DNA from: Podocnemis expansa
Lineage: Eukaryota > Chordata > Testudines > Podocnemididae
Reading direction: 5' to 3'
Assembly: GCA_007922195.1 (NCBI GenBank)
Contig: ML682120.1
Span: 74,808 to 138,807, forward strand
Length of the DNA: 64,000 bases
The notes below the pieces were generated by a model. It made no database searches. It worked only from the letters and a program-made list of their open reading frames with translations, and was not told the origin of the DNA. Shown in pieces: positions 34,600-45,370 of the stretch (positions are counted from its first letter, which is position 1; every line of letters starts with the position of its first letter). Position numbers and translations under genes: made by a program.

Positions 34600-36094
34600 T
34601 ATGTCCACACACAGCTTTTAAATTGAAATAATGCTGATCATTTCGATTTAAAAATTCTTAGGTCCACACGACATTTCCTTATAGCGAAATGACGAGCTCC
34701 ATCATTTCACTATAAAGAGAGTCATACTGATATAATAAAACCTAGTTTTATATTGATATGACATTTAAATCCAAACAGTTATATTGATATAACACTGTAC
34801 GGATGTGTAATATCGATATAACAGTTATATTGATTTAAACACTGATTAGACCTTCCTCCAAGGGTGCATGGCACCCCGAAAGGAAGGGCCAGCATTCAGC
34901 ACCCTGGCTGCAGGGAGGTGGAAGGGACCCCCCCACGCTTGCTTCCTCAGCCCTAGGGGTGCGGTGGTAAGGGACCCTGCATGCCCAGCATCCAGCACAG
35001 AAGCCAGGCAGTGGGGAAGGGATCTCCGCCCACTCTGCTCCCTGAGTGCTAGCCTGGGACTCGGGGAACGGATCCCTACACACCCAGATCCCCAAGCGCT
35101 CACTGGGCGGCAGTGGAAAGGATACTGTGCTCCCAGCTTCCCCTGCACTGGCCAGGCTGCGGGGGAAGGCAAGCAAGCCGGGCAGCAGGGAAGGGATCCC
35201 CTGTGCTCTGTGCTCCCACTGCTACCTGGGCAATGGAGAGAAGAGTTCCTCATGCCTGCCTGCAGGCGCACTTGCTGGTGCTGGCAGAAGCAACCCCCAG
35301 GCTGGCTAAAGCCATGCTAGTCAGGCTGCAGGGAATGCCCCTCCAGCTCCTAGTGCACTTCCTGGGTGGCGGGGGAGATGGGACCCCCACACCCAGCTTT
35401 TGGTGTGTGGGGAGAGCTGGGCTGGAGCCGTATGCTGGGGTGTCTTCCCTGCCCACGGCCAGCCCAGGAGAAGACACTGGGGGGGTGCATTCCTTGCCAG
35501 CAGTCAGCTCTGCAGAAGTGGCCCATGGGGGTGCGTTCCTCGCGGGCAGGCAGTGGGGAAGAAGCTGCCAACAGAGGTGCTGTTTCCCACAGGCGGCCAG
35601 CTCTGCAGGAGCCGCCAGCCCAGGTTTGTTCCCTGCGGGTTGCTAGCAAGGATGGAGCCACGTGTGAGGGTGCGTTCCCCACGTGTGGCCAGCTGGGCTA
35701 GAGCGGGGGCTGGGGTCCCTGTCCCCAGCCAGTGGACAGGAACCCCATTGCTCTCTCCAGCCCAATGTGGCTGGGGGTGTGTGTGAAGGCACCTTTGGGG
35801 CTGCTGGCCCCAGGTGCTGAAGGGCTGGTCTTCGTCCTAGGGTGCTTGGCACCCTGGGAGGAAGGTCAACCCTTGTCAGTTGACATGGCCACACTGGATC
35901 AATTTGAACAACTGGGTTCAAATTGACCCTGACTTTGATGTCAAACGAGGTTTGACGAATTCGTAATCAGCTTTCATCAATTTGAATTGAGGAGGTCCTC
36001 AGTTCGAATTGATGAAAGCAGGTATGTCCATGCACTTAATTGAATTTAAATTGATAACAATCAATTCTACTTCTGCTCTAAGTGTAGACACACC
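34600..36094. mobile_element. TTTCGAAA-family DNA element, copy 7, large core
   Basis: The left end is TATGTCCACAC and the right end is GTGTAGACACACC. AAA on both sides (34597-34599, 36095-36097) is a possible TSD. The arms use ATTGATATAAC/AATTGAATT palindromes rather than TTTCGAAA. The core (34850-35870) is GC-rich and opens and closes with the same hairpin (34851-34888 and 35827-35867; loop region GTGCATGGCAC and GTGCTTGGCAC). Many ORFs of up to 177 codons on both strands are not believed to be genes. Confidence 0.7.
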
Positions 36095-36980
36095 AAAGGA
36101 GATTCACTGCAAAAAAAACTTCATTCATGCAGAGTTACAGATCCTTAACACTGTCTCAGACCTTCCCAGACTGCAGTGGGCAGCCAAACATATATATCCA
36201 ATACCTACAAAATAAGGAATTATTGCCCACCCAACCTTACCTTGCTGCATTTAACATGATTAAGCTAGGCAAAGTATTGTAGGGCACTAGCTGTCACTTC
36301 CTAAGGCTGATGTCATGTGAGTACTTCACCCTGCCCTGCCTGCCCCTTGCAAATTGCCCCAGGTTTCCGCCCTTGGCGTTGCATTCACACACTGATGTTA
36401 ACCTTGCCTGTCCCGCATGCTACACCAGCACCCCAGTGTGTCAGTCCTGTGAGATGCACCACCATACTCCTCTAAGGTGACCAAATAGCAACTGTGAAAT
36501 ATCTGAATGGGGGTGGTGGATAATGGGCACTTATCTAAGAAAAGCCCCCTAAAAATCAGGACATCTGATCATCCAATCTCCCTCTGGTTTAGTCAGGGAT
36601 TATCTGAAGTTGATGTTCCAGAATGTTTTGTTAGGATAAGGATGAAAGGGTGATAAATATAAGGTCATTCAGAGTTTGTCCTGATTAAGAAAACTGAATT
36701 TGGCTCAGGTTTAGCTAGGCTGTACTACTAAAACCACATCTAAATTTGGCCCTTTTCCCGACTTAGCTAAACCTCAGCTAAACTCAACAATTTCTGAAGC
36801 CTTCAGAGTTTGGCCCACACTTTTTCCGTTTACTCTGTCCGCTCTTCTATATGTGCTTAGGAGTGTTACAGGCCTTTACTCTCTCTTAGGGATTCACCGA
36901 GGCACTGCAAACCAGGAGAGATTACTGAGACTGTGTTCCTCGTGACAGCTCTAAATCTCTCCATGCAGGTGTGTCTAGCT
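36095..36980. other. non-coding, nothing recognised
   Basis: No supportable feature. Confidence 0.3.
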
Positions 36981-36989
36981 TGATGCAAG

Positions 36990-37440
36990 GAGCCTATGGT
37001 GACTGATACATCTATCTGGGGAACCATTTTGACATTGTGATATTCCAGTCAAGACAACAGGATGTCTTCTGCTCAAACTAAGTATCTTCAGATGGCAAAG
37101 GATATTTCTCTGCTTTATTTGTTTACATGTTTGGAGTTTGTTGAAAGAGCACAACTGCAGCCTTATTAGCATAAATTATCCTTAAATTAGGTGGGGTGTT
37201 TGTGAGGATGCCCTGGGCAATAACACTCATCATCAGAGATATTCTGAGGCTTCCTCATAACGAAAGAGTTCAAAATGCCTCCCATTCATTTATGCATGCA
37301 AAGTATGGAACTATTAGAATAGTAATAATATGTTACTGGAGGTAGACTCCCTAGCTATGAGTAAGAATTTCCTTTTAAATCATAAATATTAAAGACACAC
37401 TTGTCATTCCCGTAATAATGTTCTCTGCCACCTCAGAATT
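36990..37440 (+). repeat. beta-keratin-unit flank block, copy 7
   Basis: GGAACCATTTTGACATTGTG, GCCCTGGGCAATAACACTCA, GATATTCTGAGGCTTCCTCA and GTAATAATATGTTACTGG match the other copies in order. This is the clearest member of the block. Confidence 0.6.
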
Positions 37441-37608
37441 CAGGATTATTTTGTTTTGTTTTTTTCAAAGTTACTATGCATTTGTTTTAATAAAAATGTC
37501 TTTCAAGATTTATTGGCCAGATCTCTGGATGGGGTAAATCATTGTGAATCTTAATAAAAAATGACACTATGTTGCTTTACCTCAGGGGAGGATCTGAGCC
37601 TATATTAA

Positions 37609-37676
37609 CAAAAAAAAAAAAACCAAAAACCAAAAACAAAACAAAACAAAACAAAAACAAAAAACAGGGAAAAAAA
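37609..37676. repeat. A-rich low-complexity (AAAAC)n tract
   Basis: Runs of A with regularly spaced C. Confidence 0.9.
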
Positions 37677-37695
37677 AACCCTCAGACACTCCAGT

Positions 37696-37880
37696 TCTAT
37701 CAGGTTTCAAAGGGGTAGCCATGTTAGCCTAGTTCAGTAAAATAAACAAGTAGTTCTGTGGTGCTTAAAGACAGAAATTTATTTATTGCTTGAGCTTTCA
37801 TGGCAGAAGCTGATGCATTAAATGCATTTGTTAGTCTTTAAGTGCCATAGGACTCCTTGTTTCTCTGTTCTTTCAGGGTG
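37696..37880. mobile_element. inverted pair of Penelope-like tails
   Basis: The left half is minus-strand tail (AAAGGGGTAGCCATGTTAGC, AAACAAGTAGTTCTGTGG, TTATTGCTTGAGCTTTCATG). From about 37820 the plus-strand tail follows (TTTGTTAGTCTTTAAGTGCC, ACTCCTTGTTTC). A breakpoint joins them near GATGCATTAA. Confidence 0.7.
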
Positions 37881-38639
37881 CTCCTTTTCCTCTCTATGGT
37901 ATCATAAAAGTACACTCTGCCTTTTTAGACACATCTTCAGATTTGCTTTCCCTCTGTCTCTGCTGCCAGCTTGAGACTGGGATGTCTTCATTAGGAAGAA
38001 TAAAAAATCGGAACCAGCATTTTCAAAAGTGACAGTGATTTTGCACACCTCATTAGACACACTTTACACTTCATATTGTCTTTTGTTTCTCATGTTTCCC
38101 TGATTATAGGAAACTCTGTGTGAGATGAATTTAAATAGGTTTGAAACCATTCTATGGATGATGGGCAGACTTGCTGAAAAAGAGGGGTCTTGTGGTCTCT
38201 CTTAAAGGTGCTCAGGCTCTAGATCAGATTAACTTCCATGCAAACCCTTTCTTTGTATCTCCCTGTCTCTTCAGCGGCTGAACTTTCACCAGTCTAAAGT
38301 ATATTGTTTAGATTTCCTGCCTCTCTTGGAGTCACCAGGAGGCAGTGCCTTAAGCATGGTGGACATAAATCATCAAAGGACAGGACCACTCTGTTGGCTT
38401 TCAAGTATTAGATCCAGGATTTATCTGAGTGAGGCCATTGTTTTTGTTCCAGATGAGTACAGCCAGGAATTAAAATCTGAATTCAGAAAAGGGAGACAGG
38501 AATCTAAGTCACAGCTTTGGCACCTAAACTAACTCAATATCTTATGTTCCAATATAAATGCTCCCTGGGCACCTACAGTTCTGCTGTTGGGCATGCACAC
38601 TGCTTCTGGAGCAGGTAGTGAGGGTGGCACTCACCTCCA

Positions 38640-38945
38640 TGACTTTTCATCCAGTGGTTATCGCACTCATCTGGTATGCAAGAGAGTCAGATTCAATTCC
38701 CTTCTCAAGGCACAGGAGAGAAAGGATTTCAGAAGAGTCTTCTATCACTTCTGAGCTATGGGACATTCTGATGTGGGACTCCCTCTGTCTCTTCTGTTGA
38801 AGGTGTTACACTGTGATTAAGTAATAAAAGAGAGCTTGGAACAGGGGTTCAGGACCCAAGGTCTCTCACCTTCCTAGTGGCTGTCCAAATCACTAGAATT
38901 ATGGAGTCATTCCCACTCATTTCTCTCTCTGGCCCATAAGTTCAT
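38640..38945. mobile_element. possible SINE with two facing tRNA-like heads
   Basis: On the plus strand CCAGTGGTTATCGCACTC...AGATTCAATTCCC resembles a tRNA A box and B box (38650-38700). Near 38840-38930 the minus strand reads a second, poorer tRNA-like segment ending GGGTCCTGAACCCC. It is not a functional tRNA gene, because no complete cloverleaf could be drawn. Confidence 0.4.
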
Positions 38946-39298
38946 TTGCGAATCTGTATCTTGCTTTTCATCTCCTATCTGTCTCTTCTTTTGTAGATAT
39001 TTCTATTGGATTTGAAGTGGCCCACAGCTTCTAGATCCCATTGACAACCCCAGGAATCCTAGGTTCCCCTCCTCCCCCGAGAGCTGGATAAGCATTCAAC
39101 AGCATACGAGCCATTGATTTCAGTTGGCAGTGCTACTCCAATTATGTTTCTTCAGGACAAATATGAAGAACTGGACTGCAAATGTCACAACAACAGGTGA
39201 CGCTTAGCTCACTGCTCTTGAGTCTTTGCATGATAGACTCCCATGTTTCACTGCAGACACTAGCAAATATTTACTGCCATGTCACCTCACAAAGGAGT

Positions 39299-39740
39299 TA
39301 GATTCATAAACTTTGAGGTAAGAAGGGACCAGTATCACCATCTAATCTGATCTCCTGCACAATGCAGGTCACAGAACCCTGCCCTTCTAAGTTCTCTAAT
39401 AAACTTCTAACCTATAACTGAGTTGTTATTAAAGTCCTCAAATCATGGTTTAAAGACTTTAAGGTACAGAGAGACCACCAGCAAATGAGCCATGTCCCCC
39501 ACTACAGAAGAAGATGAAAAACAAACAAACAAACAAAAAAAACGAAGAGCCTTTGCCAATCTGCCCTTGGGAAAAATTCCTTCCTGACCCCAAATATGGT
39601 AATCATGTAAACCCAGAGCATGTGGGCAAGATGCACCAGCTAGACACCAAAGAAAGAATTCTCTGTAATAACTCAAAAAACACCCCATCTAATGTCCTAT
39701 CTCAGGCCATTGACATATCCACGATTAATAGTCAAAGGGT
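39299..39740 (-). mobile_element. old CR1 3' end
   Basis: GTAAGAAGGGACCAGTATCA, CATCTAATCTGATCTCCTGC, AAATTCCTTCCTGACCCCAA and AGACACCAAAGAAAGAATTC are typical of older CR1 tails in minus orientation. ORFs over it are shadows. Confidence 0.75.
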
Positions 39741-39769
39741 CGGCATCAGGACCTGGCCACGTCTCTGTA

Positions 39770-40720
39770 ACAAGACATATTTCTGCAATGAACATAAGCA
39801 TGAAACACACAGTACAGATTAGAGTAAGCAAAAGGCACATGTTTCAGGGGAATAGAGGCCCAGTGCTCAGATATCAAGGCAATGGGAATCATGTAGGAAA
39901 ATCAATATAACAATAGATAACTAATGAGAAAGTGATGATGACGTGGTCCTTGTGTTTCCAGTTATAACTCTCTTTCCCTTTTATTGTTCTGGTTCTCCTT
40001 TTTCCTCTTACGTTCCATTATAACTGCCTTCTTTGAGCCCTCCTCAGCCTGAGAAGCCTTCCAGACCATATGAGGTCTAGGTCTCTAAAATGCACTTTTT
40101 TTGTGTGTGTGTAAAACCTTCACTGGTGACATTCTGCTGAGATCCTGCATCTTTTTGCTTGCACTATTATCATCTCTCCACCACACCTGTCTTCTTGCCC
40201 TCTGTTTCCTGAGTCTTTCCTTCTACAGCTGCTAATTTTTTCCGATCGGGGTGTTGTTGCTGCTGGGACCGCAGGGCTGAGCCCCACCCATCTCTGGCTC
40301 TGCCCCAGCAGCAGCAGGGGCCAGATCGGGCTCTGTCTGCCTGACTCTGGCCAGCAGCAGCTGGGGCCACCTGCCACTGGCTTGCACTGGCTGGGGCTGG
40401 ATCTGGGCCAGGCTTCTGGTGGGAGAAGCCCAATCCGATCCTGGATAGGGCCAAGGGGATGGGGTCATACAGCAGTAGATGGGTCCCAAGCTCAGGCCCC
40501 AGCCCTGTTTACGGGCCAGTAATGGGCCTGCTTCCAGTTACAGGTTCAGACTCTGTCAGGAAGGCTGTCGTAATTTCATGGCAATTTACCTTCCCACTCT
40601 TTCATGCAACTGCTGATTTTCAACACCCATATGAAGTAAGTTGTTATTAGCTCATTACCTAGAAAAGAGATTGCTGATGCACAGAGAGTAACTGAGTTGC
40701 CTGAGGTCACTTCATAAGTT
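39770..40720 (+). repeat. unit flank block with MIR-like tail, copy 3
   Basis: AAACACACAGTACAGATTAG (39801) matches 5640. CATATGAAGTAAGTTGTTAT and AGTAACTGAGTTGCCTGAGG (40628-40710) match 6160-6240. A GC-rich stretch (about 40225-40560, repeated GGGGCC/CAGCAGCAG words) lies inside this copy only and is probably an insertion; its ends could not be defined. Confidence 0.55.
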
Positions 40721-41494
40721 GAGCCCTGCGTGGATACAAAAATGTAGATCCTCATCAGATCCGCATCCGCTCACTGATGGTATCTATCTGGTCCACAATC
40801 AGCATGCCAGGTTTTATCTACATCTGTAAGCACATCCACAACTGAGCTGGGCTTACAGTCAGCACTTTAGCCTTTGATTGGCACACTCCCCACATGGGTC
40901 CTTCTCACTTTTTCTTTCTCTTGTTTGTGGTTCTCATGCTGTGCTGTTGATCAGATTTCCTTGGCCACCAATGAAATCTTTGATTGACAGCACGGCATGT
41001 GAACTGCAAGCAAGAAAAGGAAGACATGGGCAAGGATGTCATGGGGCGTGAGCCAACCAAAGGCCAGCATGCTGACTGACTGGCAGTAAGCAGTAACTCT
41101 CCAAGCCCCAGTCTGTTGTGACTGAGACTCTGATTGGCTGACAGACCACAATCAGAGCTGAGCCTACAATTGACTGAAGCACTTTCTTGTCCCCATGTGT
41201 GATGCTGACACAGATCAGAGTGAGAGCTGCAGTGATGGATCGCATCCTGGGCAGATAAAAATAGGATCTGTATCCACAAGTCAGTTCACAGCAATTGGTT
41301 ATCCATATCTGCATCCATGGATGTGGATACCCGTGGATCTTCACCAGATACCTGCAGATCTGGAGGGCTCTATTCATAAGCCATCAGAAAGACTGGGACT
41401 AAAATGCAGGGATGTTATTGTTAGTCTTATTATGTAAATTTTAACTTTAGCATTTCCTGGGAGCTACAACAGAAATTGTGGCTTACTGTCCAAA
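40721..41494. other. non-coding, nothing firm
   Basis: Overlapping short ORFs on both strands show no domains. Words such as GGATCTGTATCCACA and ATCCATATCTGCATCC look like an old simple or DNA repeat. Confidence 0.3.
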
Positions 41495-41700
41495 CACAAG
41501 CAAGGAGTCCTGTGGTACTTTCAAAGACCAACACTTTTTTTTTTTTTTCATGAGCTTTCATTGGTTAAGTTCCACTTAGTCAGATGCCAGAAAGTAGAAA
41601 ACTTAACTTACAGTATGGGAAGGAAAGATAAATCCTGTGATTACACTTCACTGCATTATGTCAGATTACTTCAGCAAATCAAAGAAGTTACATAAATTCA
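41495..41700 (-). mobile_element. Penelope-like tail fragment
   Basis: AGCAAGGAGTCCTGTGGTAC, CATGAGCTTTCATTGG and AGTCAGATGCC are the minus-strand PLE tail with a decayed hammerhead segment, continuing into the 3'-UTR-like part (AGCAAATCAAAGAAGTTAC). Confidence 0.7.
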
Positions 41701-41764
41701 GACTGTATGGAACAACATACCAGAAAATGGTGAGGTTGAGAGAGATGAGAATCCCATTATAAAC

Positions 41765-42635
41765 CAGCTGTGGCCAAACTGCAGCTCAAGAGCTGCATGT
41801 GGCTCTGGAAAGAAAAAGTGCATCTTGCAAAAGAGCATGGCTGGGAGGTGCGGCATGGTCAGAGACAATGAGGAGAAGTGCAGCATGGTCAGGGACAGCA
41901 GAGAGGCAGTGTAATGGTAAGAGACGGCAGGAAACCACAGTATTGTCGGAGCCAGCAGGGAAGCAGCAGCATGGTCAGGGATGGCAGGGAACCAGCCACA
42001 TGGTCGGGTTGGGGAAGGAGTGCAGCATGGTCAGGAAAGCCGCGGCATGTTTAGATTTTCTCATAGGCCTTAATGCAGTTTACTCTTTGTTAAAATAAAA
42101 TTGTATTTTACAAAGTTCTAAACATGATGTGGAATACTAAGAAATGAAAATATGATGGAGAAACATTTAAAACTGAATGTAGATTAATTTTAATTTTTGA
42201 CACAACTTACTACTGTGAAGCATTGTCTTCCATAATGAAATTTGTTAAATTGAAACATTGTGCAATACTTAGAGATCAGCATCTGAGAGAGCTTTTATAT
42301 ACTGCATTGACAAGTTACTGCCCAGATTTAAAAAAAAAACAAAAAAACAACACAAAATAACTTGCCATTAGCCTGCAGTGTTTTACATCCAGTGACAGCT
42401 AAGTTTTTACTGTATAGGCCTAGTTTTCATGGTAACCTTAAGTAATTATTAGACTCTGACATTAGTAGGATCAATATTTGCCCTCTTTTTACAATAAAAT
42501 TAAAGTCTGCAATGAATTTTAAATTTATTACTTTTGGAGTACATAAAAATATGTAGTTATATTCCGCAGTGTGGCTCTCGAAGGTTTAATAACTGACTTG
42601 AGTGTTCTTGAGTTCCCCGAGTTTGGTCATCTCTG
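41765..42635. mobile_element. hAT-type element
   Basis: The left end CAGCTGTGGCCAAACTGCAG with GAGCTGCATGTGGCTC and the right end GAGTTTGGTCATCTCTG are inverted versions of each other. The flanks TTATAAAC and TAAACAGT overlap only in part. The left interior has GGGCAGCATGGTCAGGGA-like short repeats. A 99-codon ORF over it (41799-42098) is not credible. Confidence 0.65.
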
Positions 42636-42954
42636 TAAACAGTGCATATTTATAATGGACACATGCACTTTCCAAACAGGTTAAATATGGGGGTTAAGTT
42701 TAAATCTTATTGTGCAAACTAGTTCTGTGCAGCAGCAGAATATGTAACTTTGGCTTCTAAAAACTTGTGATTCAGCACTACATGCTAACAGATAAGCTGA
42801 CAATACTCTTTTGGGAAAAGAAAAACCTCCAAAGATGTCAAATGTCACAGCTCACTTGCCGTCAGAAAAGTTGTACCTGTTTATAACAGCTGAGGGGTTG
42901 GATCTAAATCTAAGCTGAACCCCTAAGAATTCAGGAATTTCCAAACCACATTAG

Positions 42955-43045
42955 CCCATAAATATATTAGTCTTTAAGTGCCACAGAACTCCTTGTTTGT
43001 TTGTTTTACTGAACTAGACTAACATGGCTGTCCCTTTGGATATTA
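42955..43045 (+). mobile_element. Penelope-like 3' terminus
   Basis: TTAGTCTTTAAGTGCCACAG, ACTCCTTGTTTGTTTG and GAACTAGACTAACATGGCTG, ending in TCCCTTTGG, match the extreme 3' end of the element at 52112-53345. Confidence 0.75.
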
Positions 43046-43632
43046 GCCCATTTGTTCATTTAGTCCAAAATTCTGCATCTCCTAATGTGTAATGCATCAA
43101 ATACTTCTGAGGAAAGTATTGGAAACCTGAAATGGTTCATTTTGGAATAAATTCTCCATAGGGGAAGTTCTTTCTTTACATCCTGAAGATAGAGTTCATC
43201 TTTGCCTGGGAAAGATATGTATTTCGCTTTCAAACTTTGGATCGATAGATCTGTCTGTCAGCCTATCAAGTTACACATCAATTGTTGCATGTGAAAGCTG
43301 TTTACCATAGTTTGATGGAAACTCAGCTGTTGTAAATACCTTGGCTCACATTACTCAGCTGAGAATCTGACCACATATGTATATATAAAAAAGTGGTAAA
43401 GTAACGCTACCTCATATCAAAATATCTTTAGCCTGAGATTTTCAACCTTGACTAAGGAATGTGAATACACAATTCTATTGTAAAATTAACCGGAATTATG
43501 ACTCCCAAAATATTATGGCTTTGAAACTTGCTGCTTTGTATTTTTAAAGCATGAGTTCACCAGTGACTACAATTGATTAACTAAGCGCTCTCATGGAAAG
43601 AATCTCCCTAAGACTGACAAGTTCCAGAGAGG

Positions 43633-44749
43633 TGTAACCCCCCTCCCTTTTCTCCCTGGGTTACTTGGGAGCAGGCAAACACATGTGCACAGACACCTAA
43701 GTTTGATAACAAGGAGATCCTGAGTTTCCCAATGGTGATGCTGGTTTTGTGGGAATCCTCTATCCACTCCACTGCTGCAGTCCCTTTGCTTCACAGGAAA
43801 TTAAACTTGGCGGTGCCTCCACTTGGCTGGGTCCCGTGAACGCTTAGTGGTGTGCCTTGGGAGCCTCCAGGACTAAATCCATGTGGCTCAAAATAATCTG
43901 TTGAATGGGTCTAATCCAAACTTACTAATTATATATATAATACGCTCAAGGTGCTAAATTGCATGTAAGAAACCTTTATGTAACAAAGAAACTTATCCTA
44001 ACAGAATGGAATTGAGTACAGTATTACTAATAATTTACATACACAGGGGCGAGTAAATAAATCAGTGAACAGACACAGAATACAGTTAAAGGAAACTTAT
44101 CTAACTGGCATTTACACAGCCCTTTTAGCCTGACCCCTTGCTTGCGTGGGCACACTTGGAGGGTCAATGAAGGAGCCAAGGCAGCACGCTGCTGGTCCAG
44201 TGTATCCGCTCAGAACCATGCTGAAGATCTGAAGTGCGCCCAACCAATGGTCTGTAGTCCTGGCCCTAGTTCAAAGGGACTGCCACACTGCCTCCCCTCA
44301 GGCCAAGTTAGTCTCTCAGCAGACTCCCTCTCTTTGCAAGCCTTGCTCCAAATTGAATGGAGGGGAGGGGAGACATACACTCACACCCTCACTGCAGATC
44401 CATCTCAGCCAGCTCTAGGCTCAGACCCTGCTTGGAGCTAAGTAAGCCACCAACCTCTAAAGCTTCTACCTTGAGTGAGCCTCCAGCAGCCTCAGGAGCC
44501 CCAGGAGCAGTCTCGGGCACCAAAGGAGAAGTCACCAGCAGCTGCCATATTGAGCCATGTCTCTCTTTCCCAGTGAAGACCCCCTTTTCCCTCTGTGCTC
44601 CCTGGAGGGATTGGGAGGGTCTCGCTCCCTTTCCCAAGAGATCATGGGAGCTGTAGTCTCTCAGTGGAAGAACTTATAGCATATAGGAACTGCTTAAATG
44701 TTAACCTCCTACTTGAATTCAAAGGCCCCTGAAGTACAGAGTGCCTACA
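43633..44749. mobile_element. 1.1-kb TG...CA repeat, possible solo LTR, copy 1
   Basis: It begins TGTAACCCCCCTCCC and ends GTGCCTACA. The whole length aligns with 57601-58681. The size and TG/CA ends suit a solo LTR. The flanks do not give an unambiguous 4-6 bp duplication. No coding signal is present. Confidence 0.6.
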
Positions 44750-44905
44750 GGGGTAACTGTGTTAGTCTAGTTCAGTAAACCAAACAAGGGGTTCTGTGGC
44801 ATATTTAAGGACTACAAAATATATTTGTCACATAATCTTTTCTTGTGTGATTGTGCTCATGAAAGTTCATGCAACTAATAAATTTATTAGTCTTTAAAAG
44901 TAACA
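44750..44905. mobile_element. inverted pair of Penelope-like tails
   Basis: GGGGTAACTGTGTTAGTCTA...AAACCAAACAAGGGGTTC is minus-strand tail. From about 44850 GTGCTCATGAAAGTTCATGC and TTTATTAGTCTTTAAAAG is plus-strand tail. It abuts the LTR-like copy at 44749. Confidence 0.65.
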
Positions 44906-44989
44906 TTGCCAAGAATCACAAAGTTCTTTGTGAAAGATTCAGTTGGAAGCTAAACTTACCACTGAAGCAACCATTCAATAGTAAAACAA

Positions 44990-45370
44990 TCAAGGAGTGT
45001 GGTGGCACTTATAAAGAATAACAAATTTATTTATCACATGAACTTTCAAGGGAGAACATCCCACTTGGTGAGACATTTGAAGCTGGAAACTTATAGAATG
45101 GGAGCAAAATAAATATAGGAGCTTGTGTAGGGGAGAGTGAGTCATAGGATCAGGTCAGATGGTTACAGCAAATCAAAGCAGTTATTTGGATTCAAACAGT
45201 GAATGAAGTACAGCAATTGGGGGGAGTGGAGAAGAAAAGCAAAATTACCTGTTGCAATGGGGAAAACCCCATAGTCTACATTCAGCCCTAAATTGATGGT
45301 GTCAAATCTGCATATGAGTTCCAAATCTGCAGTTTCTCTTTGAAGTTTTGATTTGTTATCCATTTGCCTA
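44990..45370 (-). mobile_element. Penelope-like 3' fragment with end of ORF
   Basis: The minus-strand frame at 45163-45363 contains KLQRETADLELICRF and NLGLNVDYG, matching LQRETAELELICKL and AGLNRDYG at the C-terminus of the GIY-YIG ORF at 52509. The 3' tail follows, with GATCAGGTCAGATGG- and AATCAAAGCAGTT-like words. Confidence 0.8.

Noticed and set aside
34835..35926. Eleven ORFs up to 177 codons
   Set aside because: Same reason: GC-rich core of the element at 34600-36094, proline/alanine/glycine-rich on all frames.
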